Assembly: GCA_963759125.1 (NCBI GenBank)
Contig: CAVWXN010000001.1
Location: 295,339-359,338, forward strand
DNA from: JABDQA01 sp963759125
Lineage (GTDB): Bacteria; Desulfobacterota; Desulfobulbia; Desulfobulbales; Desulfocapsaceae
Length of the DNA: 64,000 nucleotides
Direction: 5' to 3'
A model generated the notes under the pieces. That model did not search any database, was not told where the DNA came from, and saw only the letters and a program-made list of their open reading frames with translations. This document shows, in pieces, positions 1 through 8,162 of this stretch. Positions within the stretch are counted from its first letter, which is position 1; every line of letters starts with the position of its first letter. The position numbers and the translations under genes were made by a program.

Positions 1-259
1 TACCCCTGGATTTCTCAGCCAGCGCCCCAAACGAAGCGAGCGGGTTCTGGACCGGCGGACAACCGGCCACAACCCGTCCGGTTAAAGCCGCGCAGTTGCC
101 CAGCCCCAGTGCCGGCAGCGCCTGCCAGGCTGGCCGGCCGTCGGCAACCCCGGCACCACAGACCGATCTCAGCGTATGGGCGCCCGTATCGCCATACTGG
201 TCTGCGTCCGGTGCGGCTCCTATGCCAAAGGCGTCTATGACAAGGATCAGGCCGCGCAT
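1..259 (-). CDS. deoB: Phosphopentomutase, N-terminal part (cut by window edge)
   Basis: Interconverts (deoxy)ribose 1-phosphate and 5-phosphate, the step after nucleoside phosphorolysis. The minus-strand translation begins MRGLILVIDAFGIGAAPDA and continues with DQYGDTGAHT, the N-terminal metal-binding signature of the alkaline-phosphatase-superfamily phosphopentomutases (D9 and the DAD/GDTGA segment). About 86 codons are present before the window ends, with no stop. The ATG lies inside the last codons of the upstream phosphorylase gene (13 bp overlap), with GGAG/GGGAAG upstream, so translation is probably coupled. The gene runs off the left edge and its remaining length is unknown. Confidence 0.88.
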   Translation of the reverse strand, partial: MRGLILVIDAFGIGAAPDADQYGDTGAHTLRSVCGAGVADGRPAWQALPALGLGNCAALTGRVVAGCPPVQNPLASFGALAEKSRG

Positions 260-1578
260 ATCTGCTTCCCGCCGCTCCTGATCCGGTCATGGATCAACGG
301 GGCGAATTGAACCGGTTCCTCACCGATGGCTATCGATCCACTGACCTGATTGGCGGAACGAGTGAGATTTTCCTTACGGTTGACAAACAGCCGGGCAATC
401 TCCTCGCCCTCTTCTATTCTGTCACCCAGTCTTACCCTCATTTCCAGCCCCACTGCCGGATCGATTATATCCTCTTTAGCGGCCCTGCCGGCTCCCAGAA
501 GCTGGGCCGCGCCCCCGATTCCTGCAGTATCTATACGGTTGACATATCCCGATCTGGAGGCCCTGATAGTTACCGTTTCAGCCGCCCGCGGCAGGCGCCC
601 GGGGTCGAAGCAGACCAGGGGATCCCCACCAAGCAGTTCGATCATCTGCTGGAGGCGCCGCAGCCCTTCTCCTGACTCAAGGGCCTCTTGCAGTTTGTTT
701 TCTGCCTCGGAATCGTTTGCGGCCAGTCCGGCTGCAACCAGCATCTCTGCCGCCAGAGCCAGAGCGACGGTTTGTAGATCTCCGGCTCCATTGCCACGCA
801 ACACCCTTATTGCCTCTTCCACTTCGACTGCATTGCCCACCGCACGACCGAGCGGCTGGTTCATATCGGTGATCAGCACCGATGTCGCCTTGCCAGCCCG
901 TTCTCCAATCGACACCATCATTTCAGCCAGTTCGCGGGCCTCTTCAACACTTCGCATAAACGCCCCGTTGCCGGTTTTGACATCGAGCACGATGGCGTCT
1001 GCTCCCGAGGCAAGTTTCTTGCTCATAATCGAACTGCTGATCAGTGAGACGTTGTCCACCGTCCCGGTGACATCACGCAGGGCATAGAGTCGCTTGTCGG
1101 CCGGAACCAGATTTGGTGACTGGCTGATGATGGCCAACCCGCAGGTTGAGACGACGCGAACAAAGTCATCCATGCCAAGAGCAAGTTTAAGGCCGGGAAT
1201 CGACTCGAGTTTGTCGACCGTGCCCCCGGTGTGGCCCAATCCCCGGCCCGATATCTTGGCGACCCGACCGCCGCAGGCCGCCACCAGCGGAGCGGTTATC
1301 AGGCTGGTCGTGTCAGCCACGCCCCCGGTGGAGTGTTTGTCAACTTTGACACCCTCGATCGCGCTAAGATCGACGATTTCTCCTGAATTTCTTATTGCCC
1401 TGGTGAGATCGGCCGTTTCCCGCTCATCCATCCGCGCGAACCAAATGGCCATGAGCAGGGCCGAGGCCTGATAGTCCGGAATATTACCGGACGTGTACCC
1501 GCTCACGAAAAAATCGATCTGCTCCGTAGTGAGGCTCTGACCGTTTCGCTTTTTCAGGATTATTTCCTGCATCAGCAT
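247..1578 (-). CDS. pdp: Pyrimidine-nucleoside (thymidine) phosphorylase
   Basis: Phosphorolyses thymidine/uridine to free base and (deoxy)ribose 1-phosphate in the cytosol. The 443-residue length is typical for the family. Visible signatures are the N-terminal helical domain (ILKKRNGQSLT, YQASALLMAIW), the phosphate-binding KHSTGGVAD loop, SGRGLGHTGGT, and KKLASGADAIVLDVKTGNGAF. The C-terminal domain (RASRSGYVNRID, RLGDRIEEGE) is the PYNP_C type. ATG at 1578 follows AGGTGAAAG; an in-frame ATG at 1572 is an alternative. It overlaps deoB and forms a salvage operon with it; thymidine kinase lies divergently about 400 bp away. Whether it is thymidine-specific or broad pyrimidine-specific cannot be decided from sequence alone. 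Confidence 0.93.
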   Translation of the reverse strand: MLMQEIILKKRNGQSLTTEQIDFFVSGYTSGNIPDYQASALLMAIWFARMDERETADLTRAIRNSGEIVDLSAIEGVKVDKHSTGGVADTTSLITAPLVAACGGRVAKISGRGLGHTGGTVDKLESIPGLKLALGMDDFVRVVSTCGLAIISQSPNLVPADKRLYALRDVTGTVDNVSLISSSIMSKKLASGADAIVLDVKTGNGAFMRSVEEARELAEMMVSIGERAGKATSVLITDMNQPLGRAVGNAVEVEEAIRVLRGNGAGDLQTVALALAAEMLVAAGLAANDSEAENKLQEALESGEGLRRLQQMIELLGGDPLVCFDPGRLPRAAETVTIRASRSGYVNRIDTAGIGGAAQLLGAGRAAKEDIIDPAVGLEMRVRLGDRIEEGEEIARLFVNRKENLTRSANQVSGSIAIGEEPVQFAPLIHDRIRSGGKQICAA

Positions 1579-1629
1579 ACTTTCACCTGGTTAATTTGCT
1601 TTCCATCACCAGGATGGGAAATTTACAAA

Positions 1630-1765
1630 TATTCGCCCCGAAACAAGTGATTTTTTCCTTAATCGAGACGCGCCAAGAAATTTTCCACAGGCATGGAGCT
1701 ACCGTTCCAAGACTGAGATTATGGGCGCAGCGAAGAGTAAATCGACCAGCGCCGTTTGCGGATTA
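1630..1765 (+). repeat. Diverged copy of a ~140-bp MITE-like repeat
   Basis: Intergenic between pdp and tdk. It aligns by eye along its length with the copy at 27144-27282: CCGAAACAAGTGATTTTTTC, AATCGAGACGCGCCAAGAAA, and near the right end AGCGCCGTTTGCGG, matching CCGGAAACGAGTAATTTTC, GATCGAGGCGTGCGAGAAA and AGGGCCGTTTTCCGG. No ORF is credible here. The terminal inverted repeat that is clear at 27 kb is eroded in this copy. Confidence 0.55.
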
Positions 1766-1884
1766 CCACTAGCTGCTTGCATAGGGGCCGACCCTCGTAG
1801 TACAGTTACTATACTTTATGCTGCAGTTAACTCCAGCACCATTTATCACCGATATCATCCGGGCCGACAGGATGGATTTTATCC

Positions 1885-1970
1885 TCAACCAAGCCGCTCG
1901 AAGAATTTTTCCACAGGCATAGAGGTACTATTTCGAGGAAAAAATTATGAGCGCCTCGAAGTATGAGGAG
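1885..1970 (+). repeat. Partial second copy of the MITE-like repeat
   Basis: Repeats the central part of the preceding element: TTTTCCACAGGCAT at 1681 recurs at 1908, followed by AGAGGTACTATTTCGAGG and ATTATGAGCGCCTCGAAG, parallel to GAGCTACCGTTCCAAG and ATTATGGGCGCAGCGAAG. It ends just before the thymidine kinase ribosome-binding site, so it may contribute to that gene's leader. Confidence 0.45.
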
Positions 1971-1984
1971 AACAGGAGCGATCC

Positions 1985-2602
1985 ATGGCTAAACTCTACT
2001 TTCGTTTTGGGGCAATGAATTGCGGCAAAACCACCGCCCTCATCCAGGTCGACCACAACTACCGGGAACGTGGCATGAACACTATACTCATCAAACCTGG
2101 CAGCGACCTCAAAGGAGACGACAAGATCCTTTCCAGGCTTGACGTGAGCCGCCCGGTAGATATTCTGGCCGGTCCGAACGACAACCTTTACGGACTGATC
2201 AAAGAATACAACCTTCAACAAGGGCCATACCACTGCATTCTCGTCGATGAGGCTCAGTTCCTCAGCACCTGTCAAGCGGAGCAGCTCTTTGAGGTCGCCG
2301 TGCTGCAGGACATCCCGGTTATCTGCTATGGACTGCGCACCGATTTCCGGCTCGAGGGGTTTCCGGGCAGCGAGCGTTTGCTGCTTCTGGCCCACAGCCT
2401 GGAAGAACTAAAAACCATCTGCACCTGTGGACGCAAGGCCATAGCTAACGCCCGGAAAGTGGGCGGCAGTTTCGTTTTTGAAGGTGAGCAGCTGGCCATC
2501 GACGGACGGGACGAGGTGAGCTACCAAGCCCTCTGTGGGCAATGTTATTTTCGCTACAAGCAGGAGTCTGAACGAACCCAGTCTGCCACCCGGGGAGAAT
2601 GA
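1985..2602 (+). CDS. tdk: Thymidine kinase (type II)
   Basis: Phosphorylates thymidine to dTMP with ATP. The 205-residue length fits the tetrameric bacterial type II enzymes. Visible are the P-loop GAMNCGKTT (residues 9-17), the Walker-B-like VDEAQF around residue 90, and the structural zinc site made of CTCG and CGQCYF. The lasso-loop region lies before the second Cys pair. ATG is preceded by AGGAG. The gene is four bases from the next ORF, suggesting cotranscription, and faces away from pdp-deoB, so the locus holds both salvage and breakdown of thymidine. Confidence 0.95.
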   Translation: MAKLYFRFGAMNCGKTTALIQVDHNYRERGMNTILIKPGSDLKGDDKILSRLDVSRPVDILAGPNDNLYGLIKEYNLQQGPYHCILVDEAQFLSTCQAEQLFEVAVLQDIPVICYGLRTDFRLEGFPGSERLLLLAHSLEELKTICTCGRKAIANARKVGGSFVFEGEQLAIDGRDEVSYQALCGQCYFRYKQESERTQSATRGE

Positions 2603-2605
2603 AGT

Positions 2606-3262
2606 ATGCGGACCATCGATATCGATACCTGGCCAAGGCGGGAGCTCTATCGTTTCTACAGCGGATTTGATTATCCCCACTTCAATATCTGTGCCGAGAT
2701 CGATATCACCAGACTGCACCGGCACTGCCGTCAGGGCGGCATCTCCCGTTTCCACGGAGTCTTATATGGGGTCTCGAGGGCTGCCAACGAAATCGAAGAA
2801 TTTCGGCAGCGTATAAGAAAAGATGCGGTCATCCAGCACAACGTAGTTCACCCGTCCTACACCGTGCTCACCGAAGAAAACACCTTCTGCTTCTGTGAAA
2901 CCAAGTTTTGTGAAGATATCAAAATTTTTTCCGACCGGACCAATCGAGCCATCGCCCGGGCCAAGCTAAACCCGGGCCTGGTGGATGAGCCGGGCAGAGA
3001 CGACTACCTGTTTATCTCGAGTCTGCCATGGGTGCATTTCACCTCGGTTTCCCACCCGATCCACATGAGTCCAGCCGATTCCATTCCCCGCATCACCTGG
3101 GGCCGTTTCACCGAGGTGCACAAACGGGTCACCATGCCGCTCTCGGTTCAGGTACACCACGGTCTTGCCGACGGCTACCACGTAGGCAGGTTCTTCGAAC
3201 TTTTTCAACAATGGGTCGAAAGCGTTGATCTAAACAGAACTGCCGAGCAGCACACCGACTGA
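2606..3262 (+). CDS. Chloramphenicol acetyltransferase-fold (CatA-like) protein
   Basis: 218 residues, the usual size of type A CAT monomers. The catalytic signature HHGLADGYHVGRF lies at about residues 188-200, matching the HHAxxDGxH motif, with the family's FFELFQQW helix after it. The N-terminus (YRFYSGFDYPHFNICAEIDIT) fits the family start of F/Y-x-FF..f..p.fn.t..vDIT. ATG at 2606 follows GGGGAGAATGAAG and lies four bases after tdk. Many chromosomal CatA relatives acetylate unknown substrates, so chloramphenicol resistance is not asserted. Confidence 0.87.
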   Translation: MRTIDIDTWPRRELYRFYSGFDYPHFNICAEIDITRLHRHCRQGGISRFHGVLYGVSRAANEIEEFRQRIRKDAVIQHNVVHPSYTVLTEENTFCFCETKFCEDIKIFSDRTNRAIARAKLNPGLVDEPGRDDYLFISSLPWVHFTSVSHPIHMSPADSIPRITWGRFTEVHKRVTMPLSVQVHHGLADGYHVGRFFELFQQWVESVDLNRTAEQHTD

Positions 3263-3312
3263 TCTGAGCCCGCTCTGTTTCTGCCGGCCGGCGAAGCACC
3301 AGAGGGAGACAA

Positions 3313-4383
3313 CTACATCAGCCGCCGCACCTTCGAACGCGAACCTGACCTGAGCATGACCACAAGCGCACAGGCCAGCACACCGGCACCAAAGCCGAGG
3401 CCGATCATCATCAAGTCACGGCCAAGCCTGGAGGGTTCTTTGTCCGGCTCCGGTGCCATGGTCTGCTCAACAGGCGTCGGCGGCGTTGAGGACTGGGGTT
3501 GGGCTGGAGCAGCCCCTTCTTTCGTCACCTCCTGAACCTCCGGTCGCGGCGGCGTCTTGGCAAAGCCTATGGCAATCAACTCCGCTGTTTTGGCATCACG
3601 GACCTTTCGGTCCAGGCTGCCGAGCACCACGGCGATGATGCGTACTCCGTTGCGTTTGGCGGTGGCAATGATAGAAAAACCGGCGGCCTTGAAGTAGCCG
3701 GTTTTAAACCCGTCACAGCCATCCACCGAAGCCAGCAGTTTATTGTGAGTACGCATGATAAATTCGCCGCCTCTAAATTCGCGCTCCCTGGTTCCAGTGT
3801 ACTTAAAGACCTCTGGATTCTTCGCCAGTTCCCGAGCCAGCATGGCCAAATCGCGGGCGTTGGTGCGGTCCGGCTGCTGACCTTCCGAGGGCGGCAATCC
3901 ATGAACGGAATAAAAGGTGGTGCTGTTCATACCCAACTCCTTGGCTTTCTCATTCATCATGGCCACGAATCCATCCTTGGAGCCGGCCACATGAATTGCC
4001 AGGGCCACCGCCGCATCGTTTGCCGATTGAATAATCAGGGCATAGAGCAGATCTTCCACGGAGAACTGTTCCTTGGGGTCGAGATAGACCTGGGATCCTC
4101 CCATCTGAGATGCCTCGCTGGTAACCCTGACCATTTCATCGAGCCGCAGGCTCCCCTGCTCGATCCGGTCGAGGATGACATAGAGTACCATGAGCTTCAG
4201 GACCGAAGCCGGATAGGCAATGGCCTCACTGTTTTCATCGACCAGAATTTTGCCGCTGTCGGCATCGATCACCATGGCTGACAGGTAGGGATCGGCGGCG
4301 AGGGTCTCGATTTTGGCACGGGCTCCCAGAGCGGGCTGAGCGGCGAGCAAAACAAGAGCGAAGACAAAAAGTAAACGTTTCAT
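3313..4383 (-). CDS. dacA: D-alanyl-D-alanine carboxypeptidase (PBP5/DacA type)
   Basis: Removes terminal D-Ala from peptidoglycan stem peptides in the periplasm. A signal peptide is followed by the serine-peptidase S11 motifs: SVLK (SxxK, in YPASVLKL), SAN (QSANDAAVA) and KTG (GFKTGYFKAAG). Instead of an amphipathic anchor, the C-terminus has a Pro-rich linker and a predicted transmembrane segment (LMMIGLGFGAGVLACALVVM) followed by basic residues. The ATG at 4383 was chosen because it starts directly at MKRLLFVFALVLLA with GGGAAA upstream; a TTG 18 bases earlier is possible. Confidence 0.92.
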   Translation of the reverse strand: MKRLLFVFALVLLAAQPALGARAKIETLAADPYLSAMVIDADSGKILVDENSEAIAYPASVLKLMVLYVILDRIEQGSLRLDEMVRVTSEASQMGGSQVYLDPKEQFSVEDLLYALIIQSANDAAVALAIHVAGSKDGFVAMMNEKAKELGMNSTTFYSVHGLPPSEGQQPDRTNARDLAMLARELAKNPEVFKYTGTREREFRGGEFIMRTHNKLLASVDGCDGFKTGYFKAAGFSIIATAKRNGVRIIAVVLGSLDRKVRDAKTAELIAIGFAKTPPRPEVQEVTKEGAAPAQPQSSTPPTPVEQTMAPEPDKEPSRLGRDLMMIGLGFGAGVLACALVVMLRSGSRSKVRRLM

Positions 4384-4478
4384 AACATTTCCCGGGATCA
4401 AAATTCCACTGAATGCTCGGTTAAATTACCTAGACAAAAAAAATTTAGCCACTGTATCCTTCAAGCCCCCTTCTACAA

Positions 4479-5348
4479 TCAGCAGGGAGTTACTTCAAAC
4501 TCCTGGAGATTGAACTCACCGCCCCACTGCGGCAGCCTGGTCCTGGGTCCTTCAATCCTGACCAGGGGCGGACGGCGGTCGGCCAGTCCGTTGATCTTCG
4601 TCCACAGGGTCGTATCCCCCCAGAACTGGGGCGGTGTTTCTGCCGCGGCAGTGTTACTAAAAATTTCCCAAGGTTTTCGGCAGCCCCGGCGAACTGCCTC
4701 CAGAGCCATGGCTTCAAGCCGACCCAGGCCGGTATCCGGGTCCGGCTGCTCCTGAAGCCAGCGCCGCAGGGCCGCCGGAACCCATTTGACAGGTGCCTTC
4801 TTCTGCCTGGCGATAGTTTCCGCCAGCTTGAGATCCTGCCCTGCGAAGACCCGGTCGACTTCACCGGCAAAGCGGAACTGGGAAGCACTTACCGTCCGTC
4901 TGGTATCATAGCAGGACAGGAGCTGGGCCGGATCAAGCTGGCCAAGACCAATGTACGGCTCGATTCCCGGAAAGTGATCGATACACAACAGCATCACCTG
5001 GCGGGTGACGCCCTTGAAAGCGAGGCAGCTGAGAAGATGAACCAGCATTGACTGATCGAAGAGGCAGGCATCGAACCAGAGCACAACCGGTGTTTCCGTG
5101 GGCAATTTTGAGATCTGTTCATACTGCCTTTCAAAGGTGTACAGCACTTCCCGGCCTGTCAGGCCTCCTGCTGTTATCTCTTCGATGAACAGAGAGCGCC
5201 GCTGAAGCATATCACTATCGGGCCAACCGGGGGTCCGGGGACCATCATAGAGAAGATCGTGCCAGACCAGGATCTCACCTGGCAGACCGGCTTCTGCCAG
5301 GGCTTCACCGGAGCGGTCTCCGCTGGTTATGTGCAGCGGGACACTCAC
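4479..5348 (-). CDS. DUF1835/DUF3658 domain protein
   Basis: 289-residue soluble protein. The N-terminal half (LHITSGDRSGEALAEAGLPG, ILVWHDLLYDGP, then ALLWFD-like VVLWFDACLFDQ) matches the DUF1835 pattern. The C-terminal half (AALRRWLQEQPDPDTGLGRLE, QFWGDTTLWTKINGLA) fits the accessory DUF3658 region. No enzymatic role is established for the family. The start is GTG at 5348. It stands alone between dacA and the acid phosphatase, all on the same strand. Confidence 0.8.
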   Translation of the reverse strand: MSVPLHITSGDRSGEALAEAGLPGEILVWHDLLYDGPRTPGWPDSDMLQRRSLFIEEITAGGLTGREVLYTFERQYEQISKLPTETPVVLWFDACLFDQSMLVHLLSCLAFKGVTRQVMLLCIDHFPGIEPYIGLGQLDPAQLLSCYDTRRTVSASQFRFAGEVDRVFAGQDLKLAETIARQKKAPVKWVPAALRRWLQEQPDPDTGLGRLEAMALEAVRRGCRKPWEIFSNTAAAETPPQFWGDTTLWTKINGLADRRPPLVRIEGPRTRLPQWGGEFNLQEFEVTPC

Positions 5349-5471
5349 CTGCTCAACCGTTCTTTTGGGCTACGTTCGCCCTTCATAAAGGAAAAAAAGC
5401 CATGGTGTCGATAACCCATGAGAGCGGAGACTGTTGCTTCTAATTTACCTCAGGGCCATAGAGCCAACACT

Positions 5472-6332
5472 TTATTCGGGAACCTGATAATCCCACTTTC
5501 TGAGAAACGATTTACGCAACTGATCTTTTTCAGCCGCCGAGGCACCCCAATTACCCTCATAGACAGCTCCTTCCCATTCACCGTAGGTAGGGTTGGGCAG
5601 GACGATAAACTTGGTGCCCCACTGGTTTTTTATCTTATCTGTCTCGGCCAACCGTTGCTCGACATCTTTTTTAGCGAAATCGCTGGTGAAGTCGTTGAGG
5701 TTGTCGCCCATCAGCAGGGCAATTTCATAATCCTTGGCGACGATATCCCGACGCGCCTGTTTATCGCTGGAGTCGGTTCTGAGCAGCAGATGCTTCTCGT
5801 CCACGTTGGGAAAACCCAGCTCCATCAGGTTCTTTTTGGTTCCGTCGTAACCCACCATTTTCCGGTTGGTTACATAAAAAATTTCCACGCCCTTGGCAGC
5901 GGCATAATCCAGAAACTCTTTGGCACCCGGCATGGCCGTAGCCTCAGCGGCCTCCATCCAGGATGCCCAGGTCTTGGACGAATAGCCGAAGTCCTGACCA
6001 ATGAGCCAGGCCTCATAGGCAGAATTATCAATAACCGTCTCATCGGCGTCGACTATCACCGCAACCGGTTTGCTGCCCGTGTAGCCATTCAGAAAACTGT
6101 CCAGATTCATGGCGGCGACACTGAAGGCCTGGTAGCTCAATGCTCTAAATTCGGCAGAAGACTGCATCCACAGAGTTGCCATGACCAACTGTTCATTGAG
6201 ATCCTTGGTCGAGTACATCCCGGCGGCTTGTTCAGCACTATCCTTTTTCATGGTGGCACAGCCACCGATCAGAAGAACAAGCAGTAAAACCGGAATCATG
6301 ATTTTCCAACGATCAGCACCCTGATTTTTCAT
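5472..6332 (-). CDS. Lipoprotein e(P4)-family 5'-nucleotidase / acid phosphatase
   Basis: Outer-membrane or periplasmic lipoprotein of the HAD superfamily. The lipobox LLIGGC is at about residues 20-25. Catalytic DxD (VDADETVIDNS) and the class C acid-phosphatase features (FYVTNR, a Lys in NLMELGF/KKNL, MGDNLNDF) are visible. Length 286 agrees with e(P4). Family members dephosphorylate nucleotides such as NMN to allow uptake, which fits the nucleoside salvage genes nearby. ATG 6332 follows AAGGAGATTGGT. Confidence 0.92.
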   Translation of the reverse strand: MKNQGADRWKIMIPVLLLVLLIGGCATMKKDSAEQAAGMYSTKDLNEQLVMATLWMQSSAEFRALSYQAFSVAAMNLDSFLNGYTGSKPVAVIVDADETVIDNSAYEAWLIGQDFGYSSKTWASWMEAAEATAMPGAKEFLDYAAAKGVEIFYVTNRKMVGYDGTKKNLMELGFPNVDEKHLLLRTDSSDKQARRDIVAKDYEIALLMGDNLNDFTSDFAKKDVEQRLAETDKIKNQWGTKFIVLPNPTYGEWEGAVYEGNWGASAAEKDQLRKSFLRKWDYQVPE

Positions 6333-6623
6333 ACCAATCTCCTTGTCAGGAATTTATTGAAGGGCTTGAGCGGAGTAAAACCGCCGGTGATGGTTTGACG
6401 GTAACTTGCTCCCGAAATGATCTCAAACCTAATCATTTCCCCTTGATTCATCAAGCGCTTCTCAGCATTAAAAATTGTTGCCTCTGGGAGCAGCCGCCGA
6501 AGAATAATTATTGGCAAAAAATTCTATTGCCCGCTTGCATTTATTGCCCTGTTCATGAATAGTACTCCCAGGCCAAAACCCCGGTAGATCATCCCTTAGC
6601 CATTGCACCATGTAGGAAGTAAC

Positions 6624-7046
6624 ATGAAACAGGTACCCAAGCTCACCCTGGAAGATGCCAGGTTGATGATGTCAGCGGCCGAAAAAAAAGCCTTTGAGAT
6701 CGGTGTGGACATGGATATCGCCATCGTCGATGACGGCGGCAACCTGTTGCTTTTTCAGCGAATGGACAATGCCCGGGTGACCTCCATCTCTATCGCCATC
6801 GACAAGGCATTCACCGCCGGCGCCGCCAGAAAATCAACCAGGGACTACGGCAACGTCAGTGGTCCCGGACAACCAGCCTTTGGCATAAACTCCGCCATTC
6901 AGGGTCGATTCATGATCTTCGCCGGCGGCCTGCCGGTTTTCGTCGACGGCCACCCCGTAGGCGGCATCGGCTGCAGTTCCGGCAGCCCCGATCAGGATGA
7001 GGAGGTGGCCCAGGCAGGCATCGATGCGCTGCTCGATGCCCTTTAA
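6624..7046 (+). CDS. GlcG/HbpS-type (DUF336) heme-binding-like protein
   Basis: 140 residues. The pattern LTLEDARLMMSAAEKKAFE, then MDIAIVDDGGNLLLFQRMDNA, SIAIDKAFTA and PVFVDGHPVGGIGCSSGSPDQDE is characteristic of the GlcG/HbpS family. Some members bind heme or cobalamin; others belong to glycolate or diol operons. None of those neighbours is here, so the role is open. No signal peptide is seen. ATG 6624 with TAGGAAG five bases upstream is preferred over a TTG at 6603. Confidence 0.85.
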   Translation: MKQVPKLTLEDARLMMSAAEKKAFEIGVDMDIAIVDDGGNLLLFQRMDNARVTSISIAIDKAFTAGAARKSTRDYGNVSGPGQPAFGINSAIQGRFMIFAGGLPVFVDGHPVGGIGCSSGSPDQDEEVAQAGIDALLDAL

Positions 7047-7193
7047 CTTCATCTTGGTTGACGGTCCAGTGAAATTCTCACTTTGATCGACCTAATTGAG
7101 ATTGAAAAGAGCGGGCAAAAGAGGTACGTTCCGAAAGTTCAACCTGAATAAAGGATGCAGAAATTTGGTTTTCGCACTTCCTGACAGATCAAC

Positions 7194-7243
7194 AAAAAAC
7201 CCCGTTGACCGTATGGTGCAGGCATTCGGCGATGGGTTTTTTT
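7194..7243. terminator. Putative bidirectional terminator
   Basis: A run AAAAAACCCC is mirrored by GGGTTTTTTT across an imperfect stem (GACCGTATG / CATTCGGC). It lies between the DUF336 gene and nfnA and ends about 30 bases before the nfnA start, so it could also act as a leader attenuator. Confidence 0.5.
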
Positions 7244-7274
7244 GTTCTAAATTCTTCCAAGTTCGGAGGTAGAC

Positions 7275-8111
7275 ATGTTCAAAATTGTAAGACGTGAAGA
7301 GATGGCGGAAGGCACAGTAATTCTCAATGAGATAGAGGCACCGCTGATTGCCAACAAAGCAAAACCGGGGCAGTTCGTAATTCTTAAAGCTGGCGAGGAT
7401 GGTGAACGCATCCCGCTGACCATGGCGGAAACCGACAAGGACAAAGGCACCATCACCATCATCTATATGGTGGTCGGTAAATCCACCGCCCTGTTCCGTG
7501 ATCTGCAGGTCGGAGACGCCTTTCAGGATGTCATCGGCCCACTCGGCAAGGCCACCCATCTCGAGAAACGGGGTAAAGTCATCTGTGTCGGCGGCGGCAC
7601 CGGCGTAGCAGTACTCCACCCGATCACCAGGGCCATGAAAGACGTCGGCAACGATGTGACCTGCATCATCGGCGCCCGCACCAAGGACCTGCTGATTCTC
7701 GAGGAACAGATGAAAAACGCCTCCCACGATCTCCGGGTCTGCACCGATGACGGGTCCTATGGTCATCACGGATTTGTCACCGAGGTCATGAAAGAAGTAC
7801 TTGAAAGCGGTGACGTCAAAGAAGTCGTCGCCATCGGCCCGGTGCCGATGATGAAGGCGGTGGCCAATATCACTAAGGAATACAATGTTCCGACAATGGT
7901 CAGCCTCAACCCCATTATGGTCGACGGCACCGGTATGTGCGGTGGATGCCGGGTTTCAGTCGGTGGCGAGACCAAATTCGCCTGCGTGGACGGTCCCGAA
8001 TTTGACGGGCATAAAGTGGATTTCGACGAACTGATGCTCAGACTTAACGCTTATATGGAAGATGAGAAACAATGTCACGAAGAGTACTGCACCATTCGTG
8101 ATGCCAAATAG
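7275..8111 (+). CDS. nfnA: NADH-dependent ferredoxin:NADP+ oxidoreductase, small subunit (NfnA)
   Basis: FAD- and [2Fe-2S]-containing subunit of the electron-bifurcating transhydrogenase NfnAB. A ferredoxin-reductase-like FAD domain (KPGQFVIL, ERIPLTMAE) leads to the NAD-binding VGGGTGVAVLHPI. The C-terminal cluster ligands appear in DGTGMCGGCRVSVGG and the later KFACVDGPEFDGH. The 278-residue length is typical. ATG follows TCGGAGGTAGAC. It is followed after 51 bases by nfnB. The dihydroorotate-dehydrogenase electron-transfer subunit is a relative, but the partner gene supports NfnA. Confidence 0.92.
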   Translation: MFKIVRREEMAEGTVILNEIEAPLIANKAKPGQFVILKAGEDGERIPLTMAETDKDKGTITIIYMVVGKSTALFRDLQVGDAFQDVIGPLGKATHLEKRGKVICVGGGTGVAVLHPITRAMKDVGNDVTCIIGARTKDLLILEEQMKNASHDLRVCTDDGSYGHHGFVTEVMKEVLESGDVKEVVAIGPVPMMKAVANITKEYNVPTMVSLNPIMVDGTGMCGGCRVSVGGETKFACVDGPEFDGHKVDFDELMLRLNAYMEDEKQCHEEYCTIRDAK

Positions 8112-8162
8112 TGCGCTGCAGTTGAAGCTTATCGATTAACCCGCTGAAACAGGGAGGGAAAC

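Noticed and set aside
15..290. 91-codon minus-strand ORF at the left edge
   Set aside because: Out of frame with the clear deoB translation over the same bases and has no motif.
3499..4281. 260-codon plus-strand ORF
   Set aside because: Antisense to the D,D-carypeptidase gene (dacA), which carries all three catalytic motifs.
6329..6517. 62-codon minus-strand ORF upstream of the acid phosphatase
   Set aside because: Overlaps the e(P4) start by four bases; no RBS, signal or family. Likely leader sequence.
7092..7769. 225-codon minus-strand ORF
   Set aside because: Antisense to nfnA, whose family assignment is certain; no homology-like motif.
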